This document shows positions 1 to 7,060 of a DNA stretch of 9,212 nt, in pieces. The notes below the pieces were generated by a model, which was not told the origin of the DNA, did not search any database, and saw only the letters and a list, made by a program, of their open reading frames with translations. The stretch is from Motiliproteus sp047622605 (GTDB taxonomy: Bacteria > Pseudomonadota > Gammaproteobacteria > Pseudomonadales > Balneatricaceae). The stretch lies in NCBI GenBank assembly GCA_047622605.1, contig JBLHND010000147.1, positions 1 to 9,212 on the forward strand, written 5' to 3'. A program made the translations under genes and the position numbers. Within the stretch, counting starts at the first letter, position 1; every line of letters begins with the position of its first letter.

Positions 1-3000
1 ATCTCACGCATCGCAGCTTCAGCAGTAACGCAGGTACTGCTTCTGCCTCGACTGCCGGACTGATCAAATACCCCTGTATCTCATCGCAGCCTTGTTGTTG
101 CAAGAAACGCCGCTGGCCCTCGGTCTCCACGCCCTCGGCGATCACCTTCATATTGAGGCTGTGACCGAGGGATAGGGTGGCTTTGACGATCGCCTCGTTA
201 CTCAGGTCCCGCTCCAGATCCGTGACGAAAGAGCGGTCGATCTTGAGCTTGTCGGCAGCAAAGCGTTTCAGGTAGGTGAGCGACGAATAACCGGTACCAA
301 AGTCATCGATGGCAATCTGAATGCCCTGCTGGCGTAGCTGCGCCAGGGTTTGGATGGCAGTCTCGACATTATCCATCAGCATGCTCTCGGTCAACTCCAG
401 CTCCAGGTCGGTCGCGGCAAGCCCGGTCGTTGCAAGTGTTTCCGTCACCTGCGCTAGCAGCTGTCCGGGATCTCGGAACTGGCGAGCGGAGAGGTTGACC
501 GCGACCGGGACCCGGCAGAGCCCCTGGCGTTGCCAGGCCTGGTTCTGGCGGCAAGCCTCGGCCAGCACCCAGTTGCCGATAGTGACGATCAGCCCACTCT
601 GTTCGGCGACGTCGATAAACTGGCCCGGCGACAGGAGTCCGTGACGGGGGTGATTCCAACGGATCAGGGCCTCGAGTCCGCTCAGTCGACCGCTCGGAAG
701 CTCTAGCTGGGGCTGGTAATGCAGCACAAACTGTTGCTGTTCGATCGCCTGGTGTAGGTCAATCTCGAGTGTCATCCGCGCCTGCGCCTGGGTATCCATC
801 TCCTGGGTAAAGAACAGATAGCCGTTACGACCCTGCTCTTTAGCACGATACATAGCCACATCGGCGTTTTTTAACAGCACCTTGGCGTCACTCCCATCCT
901 GTGGAAAGCGACTGATGCCCAAGCTGACGCTGAGGTGAATCGGTTTGCCATCGACCAGATAGACGCAGCCCAGGACCGCCAGGATCTTATTGGCCAGCAA
1001 TGACTGTTCTGTGACTGAGGTGAGTCCCTTGGCCAGCAGGGTGAATTCATCACCGCCTAAGCGCGCTACCAGGTCGCTGGAACGTAAGGATTGACGGAGT
1101 CGGTCGGCAACCTGGCAGAGAATCTGGTCGCCGGCATCGTGTCCCAGAGAGTCGTTAATCAGTTTGAAGCCGTCCAGGTCAATAAAGAGCACCGAAAGTG
1201 CGCTCTGGTTGCGTCCCGCTTCCCTAATTCCCTGCGTGAGGTGCTCCTGAAAGGCGCTGCGATTATGTAACCCGGTGAGGTGGTCGTAGTTGGCCAGATA
1301 GGTCAGGCGCTTCTCTTTGGCCTTGAATTCGGTGATGTCAGAGGTTTGGCCTACGTAGTGGGTAACCTGAAGCTTATTTTTGACCGCATTGATGGTGAGC
1401 CACTTGGGGAAGATCTCGCCACCTTTGCGCCTGTCCCAAATCTCGCCCTGCCAGCGCCCGGTGCTGTCGAGCTGATGCCACAGCTGTTGGAAAAAGGCCG
1501 GCGGGTGACGGCCGGAGGCTAATAATGCCGGGGTTTGACCGACCAGTTCGGCCGCGCTGTAGCCGCTGATCTGACAAAAAGCCGGGTTGACCTCCAGGAT
1601 GTGCTGCTGGGCATCGGTGATCATGATGCCTTCGGCGGTACTCTCGAACAGCTTAGTGGCCAGACGCTGCAGATTCTCGGCTTGCAAGCGTGCGCTGATA
1701 TCGGTGACGCTTACCCGCACCAGAGTACCCTCAGAGGATGGCATGAGCACCAGGCTGACGGCACAGAGGAAGTTGCGGCCGTTGGCGTCCCGATGCTGAC
1801 CCTCGAATCGAGTGGTCTGTCCGGACAGCGTCAGGGCAAGGTGTTCCTGGCTGGTTGCCAGGGAGGTGCGACCATCGGGTTGGTGCTCGGGGCAGAGATC
1901 CAGCAGACCCAGCCGCTGCAGTTGTTGCAGCGAATAACCAAACAGCCTCAACGCCCTGGCATTGGCGTCGAGTAGGGAGTCAGTGCTCGGATCCAGCAGC
2001 AGGATCGCCTCGGCGGCGTTGTCGAACAGCGCCCTGTAGCGGACCTCGCTGGTCTGGAGTGCGTCTATCAGCTGTTGTTGCTGCTGTTTTTCCTGTTCCA
2101 GCACTCGATTATTTTGCTCGAGATCGGTGATTCCCTTGACCACCCGATGTTTTAGTTGGCGGCTGAAACGCACCAGCACCTGGCTGGCGCGCTCACGCTC
2201 GCTGATCGTCGCGCAGAGTAACAGGCTGCAGAGGGCAATAGAGCCGATAAAGATCTGCAACAAGTGTAACGAAAGGCGCAGGTCAGTCCCGGCGAAAGGC
2301 CCCAGGCCGTTCAGGGTGCCCAGGGTGGCAAACGTCGCTAGGATCAGGACAAAGAGTACCGAGCCGCGGATCCCGAAGCGGTAACCGATGCCAATCAGCA
2401 GTACTAATGGCAGAAAGGAAAAGAGGGCGTTGGTGTAGGCCTGCGGAGTCCAGTCGACGAACACATACAGGCTGAGCATCAGGGTGGTCGACGTAAACAG
2501 CAGTGACTCCCGCAACGAACTCTGCGGGGGCTTGTAGCCCTTGCCGAAGGCCAGCAGCAGGGGGGCGAACACCAGCGCACCGACCGTATCGGCGGTCCAC
2601 CAGGCCCCCCAGAGGATCGCAAAGTGCTCCCAGGCCTGGTGCTGTTGCCAATCAGTGATGGCCCGCGCGCCGATGCTAGCGCTGATCATCGCGGCGGTTA
2701 CGATCGCCAGACTGAATAGGAATACGCCATGGAGATGGTTGAGGGGATAGCGTTTACGGATGATTCGAGCGATCAGCCAACAGGCGGCAACGGCCCCGAG
2801 GGTGTTGCCCATGGCGATCTGTAGGGTCGTCAGGCTGGCGCCATCCACCTGCAGGTTAGCCAGAAAAGCACCTGCAAAGACGCCGGGCCAGAGACGGTTA
2901 CCGAACCGCATCAGGGTGGCTATGGCGATCCCCGCAGGGGGCCAGACCGGGCTGGCGTAGCCATCGGCAGCCAGCTGCAGAGCCAGTTTCGCCGCGATAA

Positions 3001-3064
3001 AATAAGCCAGTGCGAGTAGGCAGCTTTGCAGTATCCAGCGGGGAGACAGCAGAGAGGGGTGCAT
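1..3064 (-). CDS. Membrane-bound dual GGDEF/EAL c-di-GMP regulator (MASE1-PAS-PAS-GGDEF-EAL), 3' end cut by window
   Basis: The frame is open from an ATG at 3064 to the left edge, giving 1021 complete codons with no stop, so the C-terminus is missing. Residues about 10-290 form a hydrophobic multi-pass MASE1 sensor, with PVWPPAG at 39-45 and WWTAD at 155-159. A Gln-rich coiled-coil linker follows (about 300-340), then two PAS domains (about 339-455 and 467-585). The GGDEF domain (about 587-750) has an intact GGDEF at 670-674 and an RxxD inhibitory site, RSSD, at 661-664, five residues upstream. The EAL domain (about 770 to the end) keeps EAL (798-800), N857, E890/E893 (ELTE), DD 920-921, K941, E977/E980 (EGVE) and Q997. 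By family knowledge, GGDEF makes c-di-GMP from GTP and EAL hydrolyses it to pGpG. All key residues look intact in both, so either or both activities are possible. The start is supported by the usual MASE1 N-terminal spacing; the GAGG ribosome site lies a rather long 11 bases upstream. The gap upstream suggests its own promoter. Confidence 0.95.
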   Translation of the reverse strand, partial: MHPSLLSPRWILQSCLLALAYFIAAKLALQLAADGYASPVWPPAGIAIATLMRFGNRLWPGVFAGAFLANLQVDGASLTTLQIAMGNTLGAVAACWLIARIIRKRYPLNHLHGVFLFSLAIVTAAMISASIGARAITDWQQHQAWEHFAILWGAWWTADTVGALVFAPLLLAFGKGYKPPQSSLRESLLFTSTTLMLSLYVFVDWTPQAYTNALFSFLPLVLLIGIGYRFGIRGSVLFVLILATFATLGTLNGLGPFAGTDLRLSLHLLQIFIGSIALCSLLLCATISERERASQVLVRFSRQLKHRVVKGITDLEQNNRVLEQEKQQQQQLIDALQTSEVRYRALFDNAAEAILLLDPSTDSLLDANARALRLFGYSLQQLQRLGLLDLCPEHQPDGRTSLATSQEHLALTLSGQTTRFEGQHRDANGRNFLCAVSLVLMPSSEGTLVRVSVTDISARLQAENLQRLATKLFESTAEGIMITDAQQHILEVNPAFCQISGYSAAELVGQTPALLASGRHPPAFFQQLWHQLDSTGRWQGEIWDRRKGGEIFPKWLTINAVKNKLQVTHYVGQTSDITEFKAKEKRLTYLANYDHLTGLHNRSAFQEHLTQGIREAGRNQSALSVLFIDLDGFKLINDSLGHDAGDQILCQVADRLRQSLRSSDLVARLGGDEFTLLAKGLTSVTEQSLLANKILAVLGCVYLVDGKPIHLSVSLGISRFPQDGSDAKVLLKNADVAMYRAKEQGRNGYLFFTQEMDTQAQARMTLEIDLHQAIEQQQFVLHYQPQLELPSGRLSGLEALIRWNHPRHGLLSPGQFIDVAEQSGLIVTIGNWVLAEACRQNQAWQRQGLCRVPVAVNLSARQFRDPGQLLAQVTETLATTGLAATDLELELTESMLMDNVETAIQTLAQLRQQGIQIAIDDFGTGYSSLTYLKRFAADKLKIDRSFVTDLERDLSNEAIVKATLSLGHSLNMKVIAEGVETEGQRRFLQQQGCDEIQGYLISPAVEAEAVPALLLKLRCVR

Positions 3065-3161
3065 AGGAACGGAAGCCTCGGTAGCGTTTAAGACATGACT
3101 AGCCAACGTCGAGTTGCAATGATCCCTAGCTGCAACGATCAGATCAGGTGACGGATCGAAT

Positions 3162-3167
3162 CCTCCT
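3162..3167 (-). promoter_or_regulatory. Orphan Shine-Dalgarno-like AGGAGG in the leader of the GGDEF/EAL gene
   Basis: On the minus strand this reads AGGAGG, the best ribosome-site match in the window, but no ATG, GTG or TTG follows within 5-12 bases in any frame. The GGDEF/EAL frame is open back to a TAA just upstream of this motif, yet the first ATG in it is at 3064, about 100 bases away. The motif may be chance, may serve a non-standard start, or may be an mRNA element. It does not set the chosen start. Confidence 0.2.
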
Positions 3168-3181
3168 GATTAAAAAAACAG

Positions 3182-3190
3182 AATATAGCA
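3182..3190 (-). promoter_or_regulatory. Candidate extended -10 promoter for the GGDEF/EAL gene
   Basis: On the minus strand the bases read TGC TATATT, an extended -10 pattern (TGn followed by five of six matches to TATAAT), in the most AT-rich part of the gap. No good -35 hexamer sits 16-18 bases upstream, as is common with extended -10 promoters. Transcription would begin near 3175, leaving a leader of about 110 bases. This rests on sequence pattern only. Confidence 0.3.
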
Positions 3191-3236
3191 ATTTTTCAAT
3201 AAGATACAGAGGTTTAGTAAGGAGGCAGCGCTCTGC

Positions 3237-3296
3237 TGTAGGTGAGGCTGTAGGTGAGGCTGTAGGTGAGGCTGTAGGTGAGGCTGTAGGTTAGCC
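3237..3296 (+). repeat. Five-copy 12-base tandem repeat (unit TGTAGGTGAGGC)
   Basis: Four identical copies of TGTAGGTGAGGC are followed by a fifth, TGTAGGTTAGCC, with two differences. The period is exactly 12 with no spacers. The unit differs by a single base from the left arm (TGTAGGTTAGGC) of the palindrome at 5219-5242 and is close to the arms of the other family members, so the array looks like an expansion of one palindrome arm. Read on the minus strand it could encode a repeating LQPH peptide, but no supported gene contains it. Confidence 0.9.
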
Positions 3297-3297
3297 G

Positions 3298-3368
3298 TTA
3301 AGCGCTCCTGCATGGATGGCACGCCCCACAGGGACGTGGGAAGTGCGCTAAGCCCGCAGGGAACGGGC
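3298..3368. repeat. Cluster of small hairpins with AGGGA loops
   Basis: Two compact stem-loops share the loop core CAGGGA. One has CCCAC/GTGGG arms at 3325-3329 and 3336-3340, extended outward by GCAC/GTGC at 3319-3322 and 3343-3346. The other has GCCCG/CGGGC arms at 3352-3356 and 3364-3368. An outer imperfect pairing, TTAAGCGC with GCGCTAA, may enclose the first. No T-run follows on either strand, so these are not classic terminators. They look like part of a mosaic intergenic repeat next to the tandem array. Confidence 0.5.
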
Positions 3369-3387
3369 AGCGCCAGTTTACAAAACG

Positions 3388-3397
3388 CCAACCCACA
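3388..3397 (-). repeat. Inverted half copy of the palindrome arm
   Basis: On the minus strand these bases read TGTGGGTTGG, matching the first ten bases of the arm of the copy at 7752-7775. The surrounding AACCCACAT (3390-3398) can pair, with one mismatch, with ATGTAGGTT at 3415-3423 of the next copy. The pair therefore forms a larger inverted repeat around a T-rich loop. Confidence 0.4.
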
Positions 3398-3415
3398 TTA
3401 ATCTATGTTTTTTTA

Positions 3416-3437
3416 TGTAGGTTAGGATTCAGCCTGA
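3416..3437 (+). repeat. Degenerate REP-like element, copy A
   Basis: The bases are TGTAGGTTAGG followed by ATTC and AGCCTGA. The arm is nearly the same as that of the copy at 5219-5242, but the inner stem is weakened, leaving a short TTAGG/CCTGA stem that includes one G-T pair. It is assigned to the family by arm sequence and by its intergenic position. Confidence 0.6.
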
Positions 3438-3503
3438 GGATGGCTGCGCCTTGCTAGAATTGTCGGAATGACTTCAGAGCCACAAGGGGAAGGGTGTTTG
3501 TTG

Positions 3504-3532
3504 TGTGGGTCAGGCTTAAAGCCTGACCCACA
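3504..3532. repeat. Perfect 29-base palindrome (REP-like, copy B) just after the ligase stop
   Basis: The left arm TGTGGGTCAGGCTT (3504-3517) and right arm AAGCCTGACCCACA (3519-3532) are exact reverse complements around one central base. The element begins five bases after the TAA of the upstream minus-strand ligase, so its hairpin would form the 3' end of that mRNA. There is no T-run after it on the minus strand, so a role in 3'-end protection or as a REP element fits better than a standard intrinsic terminator. Weak termination remains possible. Confidence 0.85.
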
Positions 3533-3537
3533 GGTTG

Positions 3538-5184
3538 TTACTCCTTCTCGGCCTGCTGACGCAGCAGGAAGCGCTGCAGCTTGCCGCTGGGGGTCTTGGG
3601 CAGGTCGCTGACAAACTCGATCTCGCGCGGGAAGGAGTGGGTCGACAACCGCTTACGGACGAACTGCTGCAGTTCTTCGGCCAGGGCAGGGGTGGGGTCC
3701 AGTTCAGGACGGATCACCACGAAGGCCTTAACGATCGAGCCGCGCTTGGCATCGGGTTTAGCGACCACGGCGCTTTCGGTGACTGCCGAATGTTCGAGCA
3801 GGGTATTCTCGACGTCGGCCGGTCCAATCCGGTAGCCGGCGGAGGTGATAATGTCATCATCGCGGCCGGTGTAGGAGTGCGAACCATCGCCGTTGCTGAC
3901 GACCATGTCCCCGGTTAGGTAGTAGTCACCCTGGTAGGGGTTCTTATCGCTCCAGCTGTAACCCTGGAAGAAAAACTGCGGCGACCGGGTGATATCGACC
4001 GCGAGTTGGCCGGTCTGTCCGGCAGCCACCTCCTGGAAATCATCGTCCAGTGCCACCAACCGGTAACCGGGCATCGGGTAGCCCATGCTCGCGGTGCGGT
4101 GTTGATGCTCCAGGGCATGGAAGTTACAGGCGGTCATGCCGGTTTCGGTCTGGCCGTAATGATCGCACACCGGGCAGTCGAACACCCGCTGCATCCAGCT
4201 GATCACTTCCGGATTGAGCGGCTCACCGGCACTGCTGGCGATCCGCAAGTTGATATCGTAATCGCCGCGCTGCTGCTCGTTGGCCATCAACAGGCGATAG
4301 GCGGTAGGGGCCGCAGCCAGGTTGGTGATGCGGAAGTCTTGCAGGAACGCATAGGTGTTGTCGGCGGTAAAGCCCGCTTCATTGAAGTGGGTGGTGCAGC
4401 CCAGCAGCAGGGGACCTACGACCGCATAGTAGAGCCCGTAAGCCCAGCCCGGATCGGCGACGTTCCAGTAGCGGTCGTCGGGTCGCAGGCCGATCGCCTG
4501 TTCCATGTAGGTCCAGAAGGAGATCAACGCTCGAGCGGGTACCGCAACGCCCTTGGACTTGCCGGTGGTGCCGGAGGTAAACATCTGCAGGAAGGGGTCA
4601 TCCTGACCGATCTTGACCGGGGTGAACTGTTCCGATTGGGACTCGATCGCGGTGCTGTAGATAAAATCGGCATCCGCGGCCAGGCTGTGATCGGCAGCGG
4701 CGATCAGCAGGGTCTTGGGGCAGTCTTTAACATCGGCAAGTTTCGGCCACTGCTCGGGGTTGGTGACGATCAATCGGGTTTGGGCCTGCCCGAGGCGATA
4801 TTCGATGGCACCGGAGCCGAAGGCGGTAAACAGCGGCTGATAGACCGCGCCGGCACGCAGGGTGCCTAGCACCACCACCAGCAGTTCGGGGGTACGCGGC
4901 AGCAGGCAGGCGACTCTGTCGCCCTTGCCGATCCCCTGGCTGGCTAAAAAGTTGGCGAACTGGGCGGCACGGCGCTGCAGCTCGGCAAAGCTCAGTTCGC
5001 CGCTGCTGCCATCGACCCGCAGATAGCGCAGGCCGATCTTGTCGCTGCCCGCGTGGCGGTCACAGATCTCTTCACAGACGTTCAGGCCGAGTTCCGGGTC
5101 GGCGCTGAGGTTGCCGATAAACTGTGACTCGATCTGGGCTGCGTCGAACTGGTCGAAGTAATCCTGATGGCTGGGTTGCGTCAT
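3538..5184 (-). CDS. AMP-forming acyl-CoA ligase, acetyl-CoA synthetase/ACSM type (548 aa)
   Basis: This cytosolic enzyme is expected to activate a carboxylic acid with ATP to an acyl-adenylate and then to an acyl-CoA. It is a complete ANL-superfamily protein. The phosphate-binding loop TSGTTGKSKG is at 203-212, YGQTET at 343-348, the TGD aspartate motif at 424-426 and the hinge region GRDDDIITSAGYRIGP at 440-455. PSGK at 532-535 supplies the catalytic lysine K535. The hinge and SAGYRIGP motif are typical of short- and medium-chain synthetases (Acs/ACSM) rather than long-chain FadD. The frame could start 25 codons earlier at 5259, but that extension runs through a REP-like repeat and lacks a good ribosome site. 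The ATG at 5184 has AGAAGG seven bases upstream and is preferred. The gene lies 92 bases after the other ligase and ends five bases before a perfect palindrome. Acetate, propionate, a medium-chain fatty acid or an aromatic acid are all possible substrates. Confidence 0.93.
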   Translation of the reverse strand: MTQPSHQDYFDQFDAAQIESQFIGNLSADPELGLNVCEEICDRHAGSDKIGLRYLRVDGSSGELSFAELQRRAAQFANFLASQGIGKGDRVACLLPRTPELLVVVLGTLRAGAVYQPLFTAFGSGAIEYRLGQAQTRLIVTNPEQWPKLADVKDCPKTLLIAAADHSLAADADFIYSTAIESQSEQFTPVKIGQDDPFLQMFTSGTTGKSKGVAVPARALISFWTYMEQAIGLRPDDRYWNVADPGWAYGLYYAVVGPLLLGCTTHFNEAGFTADNTYAFLQDFRITNLAAAPTAYRLLMANEQQRGDYDINLRIASSAGEPLNPEVISWMQRVFDCPVCDHYGQTETGMTACNFHALEHQHRTASMGYPMPGYRLVALDDDFQEVAAGQTGQLAVDITRSPQFFFQGYSWSDKNPYQGDYYLTGDMVVSNGDGSHSYTGRDDDIITSAGYRIGPADVENTLLEHSAVTESAVVAKPDAKRGSIVKAFVVIRPELDPTPALAEELQQFVRKRLSTHSFPREIEFVSDLPKTPSGKLQRFLLRQQAEKE

Positions 5185-5191
5185 AAGTTGG

Positions 5192-5197
5192 CCTTCT
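5192..5197 (-). promoter_or_regulatory. Ribosome binding site deciding the ligase start
   Basis: The minus strand reads AGAAGG, seven bases before the ATG at 5184. This supports the 548-residue form over the longer frame from 5259. Confidence 0.6.
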
Positions 5198-5218
5198 ATG
5201 GCTAAGTGGTTGTTCTTT

Positions 5219-5242
5219 TGTAGGTTAGGCTTGAGCCTGACA
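5219..5242 (+). repeat. REP-like palindrome, copy C, between the two ligase genes
   Basis: The arms are TGTAGGTTAGGCT and AGCCTGACA. GTTAGGCT pairs with AGCCTGAC apart from one T-G pair. The element lies alone in the 92-base gap between the two ligase genes and may shape differential mRNA stability if they are co-transcribed. It shares its arm with the tandem array at 3237-3296, with one base different. Confidence 0.7.
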
Positions 5243-5276
5243 ATCTTTGTATCTTGCAAGTTTTGTCGGACAACAA

Positions 5277-6974
5277 TTAGCTATTGAGGCCCAGCTCCTG
5301 GATGCTGGTTTCGCGCATCTTGAACTTCTGTACCTTGCCGGTGACGGTCATCGGGAAGGCGTCGGTAAATTTGATATAGCGCGGAACCTTGTAATAGGCG
5401 ATCTTGTCGCGACAGTAATCACGAATCTCCTGTTCGGTGAGCATCTCACCCGGCTTGAGGATCACCCAGGCGACCAGTTCTTCACCAAACTTGGGGTCGG
5501 GAACGCCGGTGACCTGGGCATCGGAGATCAGCGGATGAGTGTAGAGAAACTCTTCGATCTCGCGCGGATAGACGTTCTCGCCACCGCGGATCACCATGTC
5601 TTTGCTGCGCCCGATGATGCTGATATAGCCCTCGTCATCCATGGTCGCCAGGTCTTCGGTGTGCATCCAGCCGTTGCTGTCGATTGCCTTGAGGGTCGCA
5701 TCCTCATTTTTCCAGTAACCGAGCATCACGCTGTAACCGCGGGTGCAGAGTTCACCGATCTCCCCCCGCGCGACGATCTTGCCCTGGGTGTTGACGATCT
5801 TGGATTCCAGGTGTGGCTGGGTCTGACCGACGGTGCTGACGCGCTTGTCCAGCGGAGAATCGGCGCTGGTCTGGGTGCTGACTGGGCTGGTTTCGGTCAT
5901 GCCGTAGGCGATCTGCACCTCGGACATATGCATCTTATCGATCACCTGCTTCATCACTTCGATCGGGCAGGTTGAGCCTGCCATCACTCCGGTACGCAGG
6001 GATCCCAGGTCATACTCGGCAAATTGGGGGTGCTCAAGCAGGGCGATAAACATGGTTGGTACGCCGTAGAGCGCGGTAGCCCGCTCTTCGGCCACGGCCT
6101 TCAGCACCGATTCTGGCTCGAAGGCATCGTTGGGATAGATCATCGTCGCGCCGTGGCTGACACAACCTAGGTTGCCCATCACCATGCCAAAACAGTGATA
6201 CAGCGGCACCGGAATAACCATTCGGTCCTGGTCGGTAAAACGCTGGCTTTCGGTGACAAAGAAACCATTGTTAAGGATATTGTGGTGGCTCAGGGTAGCG
6301 CCCTTGGGGAAGCCGGTCGTGCCGCTGGTGTATTGGATATTGATCGGATCATCGAACTGCAGCTGGGCCTGACGCTCGGTCAGGGCGGCATCGGTGATCA
6401 GCTCGCCTTTGGCTTGCAGTTGCTGCCAGCTGAGCATCCCCGGCACGGGTGTTTCGGACAGGGTGATCAGGCCATTCATGTGTGGCAGTACCGGCGAGAG
6501 TAGCTGGCAAGGCACCGAATGCTTGAGTTCGGGAAGCAGCTGGTTGAGAATCTCGGTGTAATTAGAACTCTTAAACTGGTCTGCTGCGATCAGGAAGCTG
6601 CATTCTGACTGGTTCAGCGCATATTCCAGTTCGTGCTGACGGTAGGCGGGGTTGATGTTGACCAGGATGGCGCCGATCTTCGCCGTCGCAAACTGGGTCA
6701 CACACCATTGCGCCATGTTGGGCGACCAGATTCCGACCCGGTCCCCTTTGCCGACCCCGATCGCCATCAGCGCCTTGGCACAGGTATGTACCTGCTGTTG
6801 CAGTTCTCTATAGTTCCAGCGAATATTCTGATGGATGGAGATCAGGGCGTCGTTGTCGGCGTACTGGCAGGAGATGCGATCAAACATATCGCCGATGGTT
6901 TCACCCAGCAACGGCGTGGAGCTGGTGGCGCTGGTGTAACTGAGGGCGGTCTTGGAAATGCTGGGCTGGCTCAT
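5277..6974 (-). CDS. AMP-forming fatty acyl-CoA ligase, ACSF2/FadD-like (565 aa)
   Basis: This is a complete ANL-superfamily acyl-CoA ligase. The adenylate-forming loop YTSGTTGFPKG is at 215-225, followed by SHHNILNN, which is typical of the ACSF2/medium-chain FadD branch. YGMTET is at 357-362, the HTED motif around 438-441, and the hinge region GRSKDMVIRGGENVYPREIE at 455-474. The C-terminal TGKVQKFKMRE carries the catalytic lysine K547. The GGENVYP hinge separates it clearly from the neighbouring Acs/ACSM-type enzyme. It is expected to use ATP and CoA to activate medium- to long-chain or branched acids for beta-oxidation or amino-acid catabolism. The ATG at 6974 has AAGGA seven bases upstream and the length is normal for the family. 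The gene lies 86 bases downstream of the AhpD-like gene. The exact substrate cannot be told from the sequence. Confidence 0.95.
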   Translation of the reverse strand: MSQPSISKTALSYTSATSSTPLLGETIGDMFDRISCQYADNDALISIHQNIRWNYRELQQQVHTCAKALMAIGVGKGDRVGIWSPNMAQWCVTQFATAKIGAILVNINPAYRQHELEYALNQSECSFLIAADQFKSSNYTEILNQLLPELKHSVPCQLLSPVLPHMNGLITLSETPVPGMLSWQQLQAKGELITDAALTERQAQLQFDDPINIQYTSGTTGFPKGATLSHHNILNNGFFVTESQRFTDQDRMVIPVPLYHCFGMVMGNLGCVSHGATMIYPNDAFEPESVLKAVAEERATALYGVPTMFIALLEHPQFAEYDLGSLRTGVMAGSTCPIEVMKQVIDKMHMSEVQIAYGMTETSPVSTQTSADSPLDKRVSTVGQTQPHLESKIVNTQGKIVARGEIGELCTRGYSVMLGYWKNEDATLKAIDSNGWMHTEDLATMDDEGYISIIGRSKDMVIRGGENVYPREIEEFLYTHPLISDAQVTGVPDPKFGEELVAWVILKPGEMLTEQEIRDYCRDKIAYYKVPRYIKFTDAFPMTVTGKVQKFKMRETSIQELGLNS

Positions 6975-6998
6975 GGTCGATTCCTTGGCTTTCTTTAA

Positions 6999-7045
6999 GG
7001 TTGAAGGCTGGAGGTTGAAAGCTTGGGGCTGGTGGCTGAAGTGCT
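6999..7045. repeat. Low-complexity degenerate repeat in the gap before the ligase
   Basis: The gap between the AhpD-like gene and the ligase contains GGTTGAAGGCTGGA, GGTTGAAAGCTTGG and then GGCTGGTGGCTGAA, which look like diverged copies of a 14-base unit. No promoter or terminator stands out in this 86-base gap. Confidence 0.4.
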
Positions 7046-7060
7046 GGCGATAAGGGCTGA

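Larger units (their letters stand above)
3065..3537. other. Gene-free, repeat-rich intergenic stretch
   Basis: No credible gene lies in these 473 bases between the ligase stop and the GGDEF/EAL start. From right to left the stretch holds a perfect palindrome just after the ligase stop, a degenerate copy of the same element, an inverted half copy, a run of small hairpins, a five-copy 12-base tandem array, an AT-rich promoter-like segment and a roughly 100-base leader for the GGDEF/EAL gene. A minus-strand open frame at 3170-3391 is produced mainly by the tandem array (repeating LQPH) and has no family resemblance that I recognise. Confidence 0.8.

Noticed and set aside
1535..1975. Plus-strand open frame (146 codons) inside the c-di-GMP gene
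   Set aside because: The opposite strand encodes clear PAS domains in one continuous frame; the plus frame is a shadow.
3065..3175. c-di-GMP (GEMM) riboswitch in the leader of the GGDEF/EAL gene
   Set aside because: I looked for the conserved GEMM core and did not find it; only weak local pairing is visible.
3237..3296. CRISPR-like array
   Set aside because: The units are only 12 bases and directly abut, with no spacers, and no cas gene is present.
3170..3391. Minus-strand 73-codon open frame with repeated LQPH
   Set aside because: The repeat peptide comes from the 12-base tandem array. The start would be TTG without a ribosome site, and the ends run through other repeats.
4006..4869. Long plus-strand open frame (287 codons)
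   Set aside because: It lies fully antisense to the well-supported ligase at 3538-5184, has no recognisable motif and is a codon-bias shadow typical of GC-rich DNA.
5185..5259. N-terminal extension of the Acs/ACSM-type ligase
   Set aside because: It runs through the REP-like copy C and lacks a good ribosome site, whereas the ATG at 5184 has one at the right distance.
5247..5975. Plus-strand open frame (242 codons)
   Set aside because: It is antisense to the ACSF2-like ligase, low in complexity, and has no family resemblance that I recognise.
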